A stretch of 64,000 nucleotides of DNA, from the NCBI GenBank assembly GCA_963514095.1, contig OY741284.1:7296016-7360015 (forward strand), written 5' to 3'. The notes under the pieces are model-generated. The model had not been told where the DNA came from, ran no database searches, and saw only the letters and a list, made by a program, of their open reading frames with translations. Source of the stretch: Eutrigla gurnardus. Taxonomy: Eukaryota > Chordata > Actinopteri > Perciformes > Triglidae. A program made the position numbers and the translations under genes. This document shows positions 1 to 14,345 of the stretch, piece by piece; positions within the stretch are counted from its first letter, which is position 1; every line of letters begins with the position of its first letter.

Positions 1-112
1 ATCAAAAAATTATATTGTTAATTCAAATAAGTGTGTCAAAATATGTGACTGCAAACGCTACTATCTGCTATCTCTGCTTTTCAGCTTGCTACCTATAGTA
101 CTACTATACTAT

Positions 113-144
113 GGGTGTGTGTATATATGTATATACACACACCC
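113..144. repeat. Perfect TG/TA palindrome
   Basis: Two 15-base arms (113-127 and 130-144) are exact reverse complements around a 2-base spacer. They are made of TG and TA dinucleotide steps flanked by GGG and CCC. This is a simple-sequence palindrome able to form a hairpin or cruciform. No function is implied. Confidence 0.8.
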
Positions 145-3100
145 TTTCCACATACTTTCCCACTACTTTATTGCCCTTGTTCCTGTAGCTGTTATGTTTA
201 TTTCCGTGTACACTGAGAGCAGTGCAAAAGATAGTCCCATTCCTTGTATTTGTACACAAACATGATCATAAAGGGGATTGTTTCATTTACTGTGCTGCAT
301 ATGCATGAACTATTTAACAATAGTTAAAGCATTTTAGCCCACTAGCTAACTAAGGCTATAATTTTTTTTATGAATTCAGCTATATTTAGGATTTTACTAA
401 TAATATTATACTATATTTTCAGTTTCACTGATGAGAACTTCTTGATGCATACATATATTGTGCATGAACAGTTAGTTATCAACACGCCATACTAATCATA
501 TACAATACAGGGAGAAGAATAACAATTTTCAATCAAAATCAGGATAGGACACTGCTATGCGTTAGCAAATGTCGTCAATGTTAAGTTGAACAAAGTTGAG
601 TGAAACTCAAGTAACATAAGCCATAAATAATATAACCGTAAGTGTATGTCTGGCCTAAAGCAGCAGAACGTCCACAGACAGCCTTGCAGGCAAGCCTTGA
701 ACACCTAGGTAACTTAAAACAGTCCTTATTTTTAACTTGAAAAAGAGAAGGTACCGGGGAGTTGCAGCATCTCTACAAACTATTTCTGGTGTATTCCCTG
801 AAGGAAAGCAGCCTCATCTCTCTATAATTCAAGACTTTCCTTTTTTTTTTTTTTTAAAGTGACACACAGGGAAACACGGCACAGCCGGCAGTGGAAAGAA
901 AATATGTAAGGTTGAACACTCACATGGTTCCTGTCATATACTGACTGTGGACTTACAGATAATATCCTATATAATGTGGTGATGTGAGCTGCATACATTG
1001 CCCTCTCAGCCTGTCTGAGCTTAAATGATCAACACGGCATTAAATCTCTTTGCCTGCAACACGAATGACATCCAACGTAGTATTAACAAGTATGCTAACC
1101 TAAGATGAGAACATGGAGAACATTACACCTCCTATATATAAGCATGTTAGCTTGGACCCATTTTTCACAAGCTTCATATCTTTTAAAAATTCTGACGTTA
1201 ATAATCATGATTTTTATTTAACTAACTTTCGTAATTTGGCTTTAAGCTGAGAAATTCTAAATACGTTATACAAATATAACCCAATATGTTTTCATCCCTC
1301 CACAGGACATTCACAACACTTCCACACATGGTGGGGGGATGAAGGGAGAGGCCGATACGCCATGATAGCACCCACTGAGGAGACAGGAAGTGTAAACCAT
1401 TTCAAACCATTGGGGAGCTAATAATGTGTCATCTTTGTTAAAGAGTATTTTTGACTAAACCGCCCTCAGAGAGCTGTTAGCAAGGCTACAGACACTTGGT
1501 TGGCTTTAATGTCTTCTATGGCTTCCTAAATGTCTTATTTTGTTGCTGAAAAACGTATTTGTGTCTGTATTTTGAAAGAAAGGTCACTAAACTAGAATTC
1601 AGAAAAATAACTTTATCTAGTAAATTCTTGAAGCTTGGACGCAGGTTATCTCTACCTCAAAAACCAAGCTTTTAGGACTCAATAATTGCCAAGATGGAGA
1701 TGTGATTTCACAATTAAATCTATCATTTCGTGCCAGAAATAATCAAATCTGAGAGAATCTGCTAATCTTATTGTATCATCTTAACAGATAGAGCTTCACC
1801 ATAGTCTGGAGGTAAACCATCACATTTCCTTTGTCAGATACGATTTTCTTTATCAGGCATGTGACATGAGCTAATGTACCTCTCTGCACCGGCCGGCTCC
1901 CGCTGAAACTTCTGATGGCTTTATTCATCAGCGTCTATTATGCGCTGGATTTAAATTGGACATCGATATGCTCATCAGTCACTTTTCATCAGCCCTGACA
2001 TGTTCGTCTTTGACATCGCCGAGCGGCGCCTGTCGATGCAGCCCTGAACTACAGCGTGACACACTCGCTCTGCGCTCACCGTCGGCCCCGTCGCTCCATC
2101 TGCAATCTGCATCACATTCTCTAATGAGTCAACACGCTTCTCGCCCGGTGTGAGCTGCATTCAATGTCACGAGACTCCCACACACATGATAACACGCGCA
2201 CATGTTCTGCTGTCTGACTTCCAGTGTGCATGCAAACATACACATGACACACTCACAAGTCTGATCTTAAATCTGCTAAAGCACCGAGGAGTTCAGTGTG
2301 GAGCTGCGACTAATTATTCCTTCATTATCATTTAATCTATTCAGAGTTTTTCGGAGTAGCTGATTAATCTTTAAACGTGCGTTCACTTTTTTTTTTTTAA
2401 ATGTTTATGGCTCCTTAGCGGAGGCTGTAAACACCACAAAGCCGATATGGAGCAACATGAGCCTGCATTCGGAGTCGTGCTTGTGTCCGTGTCGTGAACG
2501 TTAGTCCAATATTTACTCTGCTTTTAATTTAAATTGTTTTGGTGTATTGGAGGGCGGAGGGGGGCGGGGGGCATAGGGTCTCCACTACCTCCTGAGGAAA
2601 ATAGCTGGCACCCAGCATGAGTTCAGGGTGCCAAACAGCTGCAGCCAAAACAAGCCTGAGTCAGATAATGATTCTCTGTGGGTGTATCACAACAGGCAAT
2701 CTGTTTACACCTCCCTTTATTGCCTTGTGAAAAAAAAATTTGCAGCGCCAACAGTCCAAGATGCCGAGGATAAACAGAAGATCTTTACTTGAGGAACAAC
2801 GATTGATGCATAATCAACACTTGATTGACAATGTCCGCCTATTGGCAGGGGGTGAATAAGTTAAGGGTCTGAGACTGAGAAGCCCAATTTGTTGATTTAG
2901 GTGGCATCTACAGTCTGAATAGCCATATCACCCAACCCCGTAAACCCTCCAATGAACCGATCGTGTGGTTTTGTGGGGAGTTACATACTTTGATTAGACA
3001 GACCTCTCATGGAGAGTAAAAAAATAAGCTCTCCCTTGTGGCCGTCCCCTCTCTGCAGTTATATAGTGTTTACTGCCTCGTTTTTTTCCCTCTTGGCTGC

Positions 3101-3374
3101 TGATCTCCCAGCAATGGGCCCACAAGGTATACTTCAGGCGGGGACACAGTCTGGCCAATTGGAACCCCGGGCTCCTTGATACAATCTAGTCAGCCTTCCC
3201 TTACATTGTCTTTCACCTAGTGTGACCCAGTGGTGCTGGATAGGGGGATGTGTGAGAAAGGAAGACGAGGAGGTAGTGTGTCTATTTTCCAGACAGTTGA
3301 ACAAACTGCATTTTGGCAGCAGGTATGGAGGTATCGTCCAGGTTATGGAGCTGCAGTACAAAAGATCATGGACC

Positions 3375-3625
3375 TGGCCAAAGAACCGTATTGTGGCTCC
3401 ACCTGCCGCTGTGATGCTTCTCAACATTTACTGCTATCTGGTCTATGAGGACATGTTGGAGATGGATCCATCTAAACAGGGCTGTGCCTGTTACCGTGGA
3501 CCACTACTGTTAACATTACTACGACTACAACTGCAGATGGAACCCAAGAGACTGGTCTTTTAAGGCATTTTCTCTCTCCACTGTCGTGCTGTAACGCTTG
3601 CTCCTATGTTGGGAAATCATTCTTG
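3375..3625 (+). repeat. Dispersed repeat, copy 1
   Basis: This stretch is clearly homologous to the reverse complement of about 50,450-50,725. Both copies share runs reading AAGAACCG.ATTGTGGCTCC, GGATCCATCTAAAC, TGCAGATGGAACCCA and GTAACGCTTGCTCCT, in the same order and at similar spacing. The open frame across it (3222-3563) is accidental to the repeat. The family name was not identified; neither inverted termini nor a tail is visible. Confidence 0.75.
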
Positions 3626-4254
3626 TACTGTAATGTGGAAATTGTCCCCAGATAACTTTTGTTATGATGTGACACTATAGATATAATGGAAATGAATTGA
3701 TTACCAGATTAGCTGAATGTAGGATTTCTCATTCGGGAGAAGTGGCGTAGCTGCAACGTATTTCTGCAACCTGTAGTGTTCACAGACGTGCTCCTACGCC
3801 TCCTCCCCTCTACGAGCCTGCGGCTATACACCACATGTGAGCCTTTATACTGACTGTGACCTTACAATTCTATTATCCTGATTATAAGTCAATAAACGCT
3901 CTTCAAACCTCCTTCCATGAAGGTTTCAACTTAAAGCATTTTCGTTCAATCTAACGTCATGTTAGCGTTTTTTTTCTCTGTTTGTTGGCGACTGACTGAG
4001 CAGCAGTGGTGGTTGTTGCTTGGAGCAGCTGACATAACTCTTGCTGTGTCAAACAAGGACTCATAACTTCGGGCATGGACTTTCTTCATCAAAGAAATCT
4101 GAGCCAATCGCCACCCAGACCAACACAGGATGCTTAAAAACCGACGAGCTTGTTTCTACCTGAGGAGCAGCTCTGCCTCAGAGAAATATTGGTATAACGT
4201 CATCTCCGACGTGTCACTTGTGTACCTGGAGTAAACATTTGCTCTCAATGGTCG

Positions 4255-4560
4255 TTAACAACACCTCGTTCACCTCCTCTTTCATCCACCGGCTTCCCCG
4301 TACTTCCTGGTATCCGGCTACGTCTCTGACCACCTGCAGCTCCCCGCCTCCCCCCTCCTCCCTCGCTCCCAGAGGAGTGTGCTCACTGCGCGCCGCCATC
4401 CATCAGGCTTGTCATCGGTCGCTCCGGGGCGGTTGGCGAAGACTGCGTGGGACTCGGCTCATTTCCCTGCTCTGATTATCCCGGCCTGCTCAGCGGGAAC
4501 GGGCCCCTGCCACTCGGGCCGTCGCCGCCCCCTCTTCCACCTCCTCCTCTTCGTCTTCCA
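4255..4560. other. GC-rich patch in otherwise AT-rich DNA
   Basis: The interval is rich in C and CpG compared with its surroundings and includes CGCGCCGCC and CGGTCGCTCCGG-type stretches. It could be an unannotated promoter or non-coding first exon, or simply a C-rich low-complexity tract leading into the CT-rich run at 4520-4600. No coding exon with good borders was found. Confidence 0.3.
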
Positions 4561-7500
4561 CTTCTTACTTCTCCTCTGTCTTCCTGTATTAGTTCCCCTT
4601 TCAGTCTGTGCAATTATTGCACTCCCCCGTTTCTTCCTGATCTCGTCACCATTCCACTTTCCCTTCTCCTACACAGCAGAGATCAGCATGGATGATATAA
4701 GCCTATGCGCCCCAGTGTGTTTATGTGTGAATACATGAATGCAATGAGTCTCTCCCGTGTTTCCCCAGACTGCAGGAAAGCCCGAGTTTCATTAAAAGAG
4801 CTTTGTCTGGCAGAATGGGATTCCCTGACTGTTTAACAGCTATTGCCATTTCATCACAGGAACTGAGAAGACTCTCCTGGTGGATTTTGACAGTTAAATA
4901 ACTGTGGAGGCAAGGCCCTGCTGTGAGTGGCAGGGACAAATCTACACCAAACCCTTATATTTGTGAACGTGGAGGTCTTACAGGGAATAATCCTCTGATA
5001 TAACTCCTGCATGTGAAATTCAACAGAGCTTCAGCGTCTTCTGTAAGAATATGGAAATAGCAAAGTTAAATTCTCATTTTTAAGGGATTGTAGGTCTTTG
5101 AATGTTTAATGCTTTCTACTTTACTTTCCCCAATGTAAGATTAAAGGTGTTGGTTGCTCATATAATGGAAGTATTGGCTTTCATCCTCGGCTGGCTGACT
5201 TACAAGAATATCGTCCAAGTAACCAATAAATGCTGAGGTCATGTAAATAATGGTCGGTTAGTGTATTCCCTGAAGGAGGATTACTCAATACGGTGAAATA
5301 TGCACCTATGCGGTAAATGTACTGTATTTCAGGACATAGACATTAATTGAAGCAACTATAATTCATATTATTACATTAACAACGGGTCTCATGGCTACTT
5401 GTACTTGTAAGGGGTTGCTCATAATTATCATTCAGATTATGCAGTTCCCCTTATTATTTATTTTGATTGGTTCAGCCTTGTAGCATCATTTTCTGCAGGA
5501 GCACACAGCTGTTTTCGGCGAAAAAGCAGTGCTTGAAGTGGGTTGGAACATTTCCTATGGCGCACCGTGATCTCACAAGGTGGCGGTACCCTACTCTGTC
5601 CTCTCTATATCAGGTTCTCTGGATGATTCATAATTATACGGTGCAGCGCCAGCTTTTTTGCGCCGTATCTCACAAGCCTTATTGGATGCTGCTCTTTCAA
5701 CATACGGCTGTGCAACCCACCACTGCCCCATCACCACCACAGCTCTTAGTGAGATTAAACTGAGAGTTCCCACCAATCACCTCCTGGCTTTCCTCGAACA
5801 CCACCACCAGCGTCCTGAGGGGATCCTGTCCTATATTCATATGTGTGTAATCAAGATCCACGTATTGGAGTTTAATTCCTGGGGTCTTAACCTCTTTAAA
5901 TACACTTAAAATTGTTTCAAAAAATAATCTGTTGCAGCCGTAAACAAAATATGAAGCTTTCAGCGCGATTAGCAGAGGAGCAGAGGAGCGTTGACAGCCC
6001 CAGCTCCCTGGAGGCTCCTCCAAAACGCCGCCTCACAAGACGACCAAGAAAGTTCATTCGGCACGGCTGCTCCCAGGCATGAGCTGGCCTACTTTGTCCC
6101 AGTCTGCATAACCAACAGTCTCAACTCGTCTGGCCTTCCTTCACCTCCCATCCTGCTCTCCAACATTTATAGAGTCCCCAGAAGAGGTTTGGGAAGACCC
6201 ACTGAGGGGCTGCATCAGCCAAAGCATGTCCTCGTCACCTTCTGGTCCATTTTACACTCTTTCACAGCTGAAGTCATGACCCCATCTGTGGCTGAATCAC
6301 AGGGCTCCCAACCACACACATGGGCACAGCAGGCGACAGTGGTCATTTGGGGCACTTGGATTGATGTAGCCTGTCTATGGCCCAAATAGGCATTGAGGGG
6401 AAACATGCATCAGTGCATTAAATTACCGTCTGCAAGCAGACTTTCAGTTGTAAAACAGACACCGAGTACACTGACTTCACCTCAAAATCATGCAGGAAAA
6501 TTTGCAAAATAGTGGGGAAAAAATGGCACAAACCACAAGATGTATTCTTACTCTTGTTGTTTGAACATAGAATGTTACCTTCCATTCTTAATAGTTGTAG
6601 AAAATACAGAAAAAAACAATATGTGGAGACGTGAAAACAACTCGTTGGGAAAGGGAGTTGAACGTAGTCATCGCATCCTTTACACTAAACCGGTTTCGGT
6701 TTCATATGCTTCAACAGAAGTGCTTGTCAAGTGGTCTAACAGCGTCTGAACCCCCACCCAAACCCTTCTGATTTTCAACTACGCCAACCGACAATCCAAC
6801 GATCATGCAGCTATTTGCTTGGTCTGCTGCAGAGAGGAAGTAGGCATTCCTCTCGAGCTCTCTTTCAATTATTCCTCTCACTTCTCATCTGTGCACAGGA
6901 GTGCAACACCATGTAATAACGTCTCGTCCTTCTCTATGATGGCTGGCTTTTTGAGATTTCACCGTAATGCATTTGTCATAAATCACGCAGTAAGCGTCAA
7001 ATGCTTTGCCAGATTTGTAACCTCATTGTTGCAGCGTATCATTTAATGCACATCTATTGCACCAATAAGATACAAGGTCAATCTGCCAAATGCAGCAATG
7101 CAATACAATTTTATTGAAGACTGACATGCATCGATGCTGGGAAATAGGCTAAAACTAAAAACTGATACATCTGAGAAGTTTGTCTTATTTCGTTAAATGA
7201 ACAAAAAAAAGTTCTGTCCTGCAGAAAACATGATATATTTCTCACAGTAATGAAAAGGTTTGATGCTTAACCTCAAGTATTGCTGAACTTCAAACAATAC
7301 CCAGACTTCTCAAAGGCCATGCTTTTTTATTTGATAATCAATTCATATTCCAGCCATGGACTATCTCAACTATGGGGATATTATCAGAAGGAAAAGTTTC
7401 AAGTGTAGCCTCCTTCTCGGGGTTTCTATAGCTGCTGGTTCTCTCACATCAAAAGAAGCCAGTCGAGGTGGTTCAGGCATCACCAATTACTATATACCTC

Positions 7501-10500
7501 CAGATGCCTGGATGTTGGAGGTTTTCTGGGCATGTCCAACTGGGAGGACACACTGGGGCAGAGCCAAAACACACTGGTGAGATTATATTTCCTATCATGC
7601 TTGGGAAAGGGGAATCTCTCCAGATATTTTAGGAGAAAGAGATGGAAACAACCCAAAAGCATAAAAAAATGTTGGAGCAATGGATGTAATTTTTCTCAAA
7701 CAGTGCTTTACGGTATTATGCAACTCGATTATTATGTAGTCACTCAGAAGAATAGTTGTTAACAAAGCCAAGGTTGCCATTATGAGCATTCAACGAGTCC
7801 TGTCTCACCCAGGACACGACACAATGCCGGGAATGCAGCGAAACAACAGGAGCATAGCAACTGCAGCAAGCCTGTTCATCTGCAGCTACGACATGTGGGT
7901 TTGACGAGGGTGACTGAGTGGGTGTATGACAGCAAAGTCAGTGCTATTCAACAACTGTTATTGTTTCCAAAAGCCTCCTGTGTGGGCCCGTGGCACAATC
8001 ACAAAATGCTGAAATGTATTGCTGTTCTTTCAGGGTCCAGCTGCTCTCTGTGCTCCGCTACTCTGTGCGGATAAAATAATGTTGATATTTGTTTTCTGAA
8101 ATGTTATATCTACAGCTGTGTTGCTTGAATAAATTGTCTCCCAAACACATTTGGTTGAATTAAAAAAAAGCGAGATGAGTCGGGTAACCCAGCCCCTTGG
8201 CTTGGTTTCCTCTCATGGCTCGCATCAGCATTTCTCGGCTGCAGCAGGGAGCTGTTTTCAGCAAAAAGCTCTCAAACCACGGTTTACGGTACCTGCGTGG
8301 CATCAAACAGCAGATGGACAAAGTTAGTGACTGGCTGGTGAACACAGTGGAGCATTTAGCAGCTAAAGTGCCAGATAATTCCCTCAGGAGTTGGTAGAGA
8401 TCAAAAACATTGTTCACGGAGAGTGAATATTAGATTATTCACAAGACTCCAAATACAGTTTGTTGCTCTGTGTCTGCTACATGTGTAAACAGGCACACAT
8501 ACAGCAGCGAATACAACTTCAATCAATGCAGTATTGCTTTAACAGCACACCCTACAATGGCCTCTAATCTGCCTCCATGTTTCTGTCTTTTTCTCTCATT
8601 TATTCCAATTATAAGTGGCTGCTTTTAAGCTCCAGAAACTGACACTTGCATGACACTGAGATGCTCGTGTCCCTGCTGTCCACATGTTCCGTGCGGTCCC
8701 ACATGCTACTTAACGACACCTCACAATAGCCTTTCCCCATTAGTCCGCTCCCAATTACAGCTCTCCACAATGCTGACTAAAGAACGCCTGCTAACAGCTC
8801 AACATCATCTCGCACACATTAACAAATTAACGCACTCAACGGAGACGGAGAGACTATTATTTTTGAGGCTGTCAATTTGTGCATTAGAGATTTTCCACCG
8901 TTGGGCGTAATTATGTTTGAGACTTAGGATTTTCAAAGTGGGACCGTGAAGAAACAAGTGATTTGAAAAGCAAATTAGAGACATGGAGAGATGTTTCCCT
9001 CCTCCAGAGCAGAATTTAAGTAAAATCAGGGGGCTATTTGTAAATACTGCTTATCCATTACAACTATTGCTTGACTGGATTTCAAGGCAGCTTTATCCCT
9101 CCAGGAAACATACTTAACATAAGACGCAGACAAACACGTTCTCATTTAAAACTAGTGGCATTTTCAAGCCTTTGGTTCCCCTATGTGTGTTTCAACCACA
9201 GGAGGAAACTACAACACCTGGAAAAAACCCCACATGAATGCAGGGAAAACACGAGCAGGCATGCAGATATGAAAAAGGTGACAAAGATAGGCATCTCCCC
9301 CTCCCATTAAAGTGTTGGTATCGGGTTTGTTTGTATCTCGTGTCATGGGTTGTGTTTCCAGTCACATCGTCATCAGTGATGTCACAACACCGACACACCG
9401 TCCTCAACACGACACACCATCACGACTGACACACCAATCAGCTTGTTGCACATATAGTGTCAATAGGGTACATCCTCTGGGGACCATGCATTTCATAGAA
9501 ATCCATCCAATCTTTAAGACATTCCAGTCTGGCTGCCATGCAAAGAAACGCCTTCATTCCCTTTTAAGTTAACCAGTGGCCCAATTTAGAAATCCAGAAT
9601 GGACTCCTGTCGAATGTGAGTCCAAGTAACTTTGTCAAAGATCAATATAACTGCAGTTTGGACAAGCCTAAAAAGTTGTGATATATGAACATATACCACC
9701 TTAACTTAAATGGAAATGAATGATCCATATCGTTGCCCACAGATTTAAGAGGGGAAAACAAAGCACTAGGGTTGGATCAATACTCAGCATTGACTAAATG
9801 TCTGAGTTAAGAGTTCAAAATCAATATCAGCAACAAAAAAAAGTTCTACAAGTTTAGTGCATCCCTACAAATAATGCTTTTCTATGCCCACAATACACAC
9901 GACAGGCTAGTGACTAGCATGTGGTCAAGGGTCACAATGGAAGTGAATCATGAGATGGTGTGTCATCCTGGTAGCTGTGTGTTTGTTGCTAACATGATTG
10001 AGTCATTGTGCAATCACACACTGAATAACATGACGTGCACATGCATCCTAAAAATCAGGCGACACAACCTCAAGCAGCTGAAGACTGATCTGAGATCAGT
10101 TTCAATTTACTATCCTTTGACGAAGGTATATCTGTGTGTATACTATATATGTTTGTGCCTTATGTCTTGGTCCATTTTGACTATACTTAAAACTAAGTAT
10201 ATTTACTAAATGGACGGGGAAATACTATACTTCTTATGACACTACATTTATTAGGTTGTCATGGTTACTAGTTTCTTTTGACTGTTACTTTAAAACATAA
10301 ACACGACTGTATCTAAATATTATGTTATGAATTAAACGCAACAACAACTATCATCAAACATCAACAACTGAGTATTTTTCATTTTTGACTAATATGTTAT
10401 TCATGAAAACGTCTGTACTTTTACTTAAATTACGTTTTTTTTTCTTCCTCCCCTTAGGGATATTAACAATTGTGTCTATAAACTGTAAAAGAAAATTGCC

Positions 10501-11649
10501 CATATCACGTCTTCAGTATGCCAAATGGTTCCACATCCAAAAACATTGGACTTTTAGTGATCTAAAACTGAGGAAAGCTTCCAATCCCCAAAAGCTGAAA
10601 GCATCAAATGGTTGATATGTTTGCCTGACAACACATACGCACACACAAAAGTCAAATGTCAAAATAAATCCAACGCAAAATTTGAAAGGCATACAACTCT
10701 GTTTGGTTTCAGATGAAAGCAGCGATAATGCTTCTGGGGAGCCTTCGGTGTCATCTTTCTCTGTCTTCTTGAACTGTGAACAATCTTCTGACTGTGCCAG
10801 AAGCATTCTGCAGATTTCTCCACAGACCCAAAAGAAAAGACAAGCCCAGCACAACATTTCACACACTTGGTTTTTCACGGGAAAGGTGATCAGAGCTGAT
10901 TGCCGAGCGACTGCCTGAGAGTCTTTGTTGTTTCCTCTCCGTAGAAGAAAACTTGTTTATTTCCCCTGGCCGACTCGTTGGCTGAATGCACATAGGCTGT
11001 TTGTGTATCCGTGTGTATACTTCAGTGATTAATAGTGTCAGCTGCAAAATGTCTGACAGAGCAGTATCTGTGTGGCGTAAAGGCTCATGCACGGATGAAC
11101 TCGCACAATAACAGCAACAAAGAGCGTCTGACAATGAAGGCAGATTGGTCTACGAGCACATCTGGTCCCGTGGACTTATTGTCATGCCCCACACACACAC
11201 ACAAATACAAAATGATGACAAACATGAAAGTTTTACAAGTTTAGCAGCGAGTTGAAAGGACACAGGAAGACCGGCAGCATATTTATTTCTAAGCTTGGGG
11301 ATATAAGTAGCGAAGCTACAGGCAGCATCATTTCCTTCCATCTATCAGACAGTAAACTCTCTTCTGCATATAATTTAGTCTGTCGGATCACATTATTTGT
11401 CTCCTGTGTCACCGATCTGACAGCTAGCTATAAACACTGGAATTATTTAGGGCTGGTCAGCTCGCTGTCATGTCTCCACAGTGATGAAACTGTAAGAAAC
11501 GGATAGGACCCAGCACGGTCTTCATCTTTTCTACAGGACGTGGGGAAAATGCAGACGGATGATTTTATTTTATATTTTGAAATTGTTTTCCCTTTATTTT
11601 TGATGATTGTTTTTTTTTATGTTGTATGATTTATTGGTGTGAATGCTTG

Positions 11650-11720
11650 GCTGTCTCCTAGTCAGCCCTGTGATGGACTGGCAACCTGTCCAGGTGTACT
11701 CTGCCTTCGCCCGGATTCTT
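11650..11720 (+). repeat. Fragment of SINE/LINE 3' tail
   Basis: The segment around AGCCCTGTGATGGACTGGCA and CCTGTCCAGG matches the tail half of the full SINE at 55,642-55,995 (there on the minus strand: CACTGTGATAGACTGGCG, CCTGTCCAGG). It is a truncated copy without the tRNA-like head. Confidence 0.65.
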
Positions 11721-11925
11721 GATTGTTTATTTTTATTACATTATTTTAAAATGCTGCATTTATTTATTATATGATTTATAATGTGCATTTATATTTCTGC
11801 TTTCATTTTAATATATGAAAGCATATATTAATGTTTTATATATTATACATATTGCATGTTATTTATGTATTATTTTATTTAGTAAATTTCCTTTAATCTT
11901 TATTGTTTTTTACAATCGTTGTAAT

Positions 11926-12110
11926 CTTTGAAAGCTTTTGCAGGCAACTGGACTGGACTGTTTTAGGTTTTTCAAAGAAAGACTCTCACCCAAGAGGTTT
12001 CTTCAGTTCTGGGCTGCAGAAGCCTAAAACAAGTCCTTGAAACGAAGAAGATTCTTAGATGAGATGCAAAACATCTTCAAGTCCAGTCGCCTACGATAAA
12101 GCTTTCAAAG
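11926..12110. repeat. Short inverted-repeat element
   Basis: The ends are imperfect inverted repeats of about 30 bases: CTTTGAAAGCTTTTGCAGG at the left and, read in reverse from the right end, CTTTGAAAGCTTTATCGTAGG, both followed by an ACTGGACT block. The interior has further complementarity (AGAAGATTC.. / CATCTTCAAGTCCAGT). This resembles a short dispersed repeat I recall as widespread in fish genomes. No transposase is encoded. Confidence 0.6.
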
Positions 12111-12998
12111 TTTACCATGACCTTGATGACTGACAATCTTCATATAAGGGTTGTATTCATATTTTCAATAACAAATAAACAGCATAGGACATTTAGTGTT
12201 TATCACATACTACAACAATAAGTATAGTATAGTATATAGAATATACTCTATATGGTAGGTTATAGACATTCTTTCCATTGCTTTTCTCAAAGTGGGCTTT
12301 AAGAAATAAAATGAATTAAATTCTGACATTCAATGCATCACCCAGCACAGGAAATCTCTTTTATCTGCCACATATCTCCCCTCTGTAACAGGCTAACCTC
12401 TGGAATGAGCTTTCTAAACACATAAATACATCCACACCTTGTAGCACGAGAACTTATAGCAGGGCACTCCATCAGCCTCACTCTCCTCTCCCATGAGGAT
12501 GCAGGGATTTATGCAGCAGAGAAGGCACTCAAAGTGATAGCAGACAGCATGAGAACAGCTGGGGAGAAACCCCTGAGAGTCCACCAGAGGCAGGGGTGGG
12601 GCTGGGGCCGGGGGTGGAGGGGGTGATATGAGAAACGAAAGCTTGATTGATATTTCCGGGGCAATTTCACAGCCCTCGACTTCCAGCAGAGAGGGAAGTA
12701 AAAGGACAACTGTTGCCACAATTCACACTAAGAAAAATCCTAAAGGGACCGATATCTAGTCACCTTCATTATGTGAGAGGCTGCGAATAGCAAACACTGG
12801 GAGTTAACCAGTTTAATTAACAGCATTTCCAGTTTCTGCTCCATCAATCAAACGTGAAAATCTGTCTTTGAAGAATTATACCAGTGTGTTTCAGCTCCTC
12901 CTTCCATACTGGATTTTCAACATTATTCTGTATGGGATGAAAACAAATTATAATAGCAGACTCCCTCAAACCTTTTTGAATCGTGTCATCATATTTTA

Positions 12999-13160
12999 AG
13001 GGCTGTAACTAACGATTGTTTTAATTGATGATGAATCTGCCATTTATTTTCTTGATTATTTTCTTAAATATAGACCTTTCAGACTTTAGAGATTAAGCTT
13101 ATAAGTCTGAAAATACTGGAAACATGAAATCGCAGTAAATCTCCATTGTTAATGCCTCTC
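12999..13160 (+). repeat. Dispersed repeat family A, copy 1 (GGGCTGTAACTAACGATT type)
   Basis: It begins with AGGGCTGTAACTAACGATTG and continues into ATGAATCTGCC and TTTATTTTCTTGATTATTTT, a pattern abundant in fish genomes as a non-coding repeat. Other copies in this window lie at about 14,256-14,345, 20,262-20,441, 29,941-30,150, 36,964-37,190 and 47,948-48,065. Confidence 0.7.
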
Positions 13161-14255
13161 ATACAAAAGAGAAATTTAAGACAATAATTCAGATTTTCTG
13201 ACTTCGTGCAAGCTGGAATTTTTCCCGGGGCTTTTGGTAAAATCTTGTGGCCTTCATCAGAGTGTGGACTTTGTTGGCTGTCATGAGATGGTTCTGTTTT
13301 CTGTTGTTGTCACATGACCTAACTATGTCACGTGTACACATATCAAATGATAACCACCTGTTGTCATATGACTGAAATTCAATACTTCCGTCTTTTAATA
13401 ATAATAGTTTGTATTATTTAATTTGATAGTTATACCTGGGATGTTTTACTTTATGTTCAGGACTTATGATGACCACGACTTCTTTTGTCAAATTAATATT
13501 TACAACAAGTGTTGAGTCAAGTTGGCAGAGCTCATTCTTGTACCAAATAGGAAAAACAAAGTTAGCGACTAGCCGAACATAATGGAGCATTAAGTAGAGC
13601 CAGATATTTCCCTCAGGAGCTAAACGGGGCTAAAGGGAGAGTGAATATTGGACATTCATCAGGCGCACGGACGCGTAACTCCATATGAATGCTAATGTTC
13701 CTCGGAGTCAGCTGGATGTGTGAACAGCCAGCTGTTTGCTAAAATGTTGGCCTTATAAACGTTTTATCATAATAATGTGTTTACAGCTTGCTCCCTAAAG
13801 TGCCCCCCCCCCCCCCCCCAAAAATAAATAAATGAGTTTATTAAACGTAGTTTTCTGTGAGTGTTTTAGAGAATTAGAATGGTGACACGTACCAAATGGA
13901 AATGACTGGAATAAAGTATTCACGTTTCTAAAATACTGCAGAATGGTTTGCAAGTTAATTAGCTGCAAAAAACTCTTTTAGACCCCAGGCACAATATTAA
14001 GTACACTGATGTATTTTAAATCATAAGCCTAATTACATTTACAATAATCACAAAAGAAATGCCAATGCTGATGAAGAGAAGCCGTTAAGATGGAGAATGT
14101 TTAGGTTTTTATAAGATTTGAGAGAAGATGATGTGGATTTTGTAGAAATGAGCTTCAACTTAATATCAGGAATTATTATTGCTGAACTAGTGGTTTAATA
14201 CATTAATCAATCAATCAATCAATACCAAATACTGTTTACTAAATGTGTTTCAAAT

Positions 14256-14345
14256 TATCTGTCTTTCATTATTGTGAACTCAATGTATTTCTGTTTGAGG
14301 CAGTTGGTCACAAAAAACAAGCAATTTGAATACATTTTTCACTAT
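14256..14345 (+). repeat. Dispersed repeat family A, partial copy
   Basis: It shares the middle block of the family: GTGAACTCAATGTATTTCTG, then a GGTCA-CAAAAAACAAGCAATTTG stretch and TTTTTCACTATTTCCTGA. The outer parts are missing. Confidence 0.55.

Larger units (their letters stand above)
1..11925. other. Non-coding region, probably abtb3 intron 1 (left part)
   Basis: I find no recognisable protein-coding exon here on either strand. All open frames are short, lack family resemblance and are not joined by convincing splice signals. The stretch holds a short TG/TA palindrome near its start, a poly-T run near 841-855, a dispersed repeat copy at about 3375-3625, a GC-rich patch at about 4255-4560, and a degenerate SINE-tail-like fragment near 9190-9260. 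Because abtb3 exon 1 at 31.5-32.3 kb is transcribed leftwards and its human counterpart has a very long first intron, this is most simply intron sequence. That is inference, since exon 2 is not in the window. Confidence 0.5.

Noticed and set aside
3222..3563. 113-codon plus-strand frame
   Set aside because: It overlaps a dispersed repeat that recurs at 50.45-50.73 kb; the two copies differ by frame-shifting changes.
791..5276. Shared word GTGTATTCCCTGAAGGA at about 790 and 5,262
   Set aside because: The identity is only about 17 bases with no extended similarity on either side, so it is not evidence of a repeat family.
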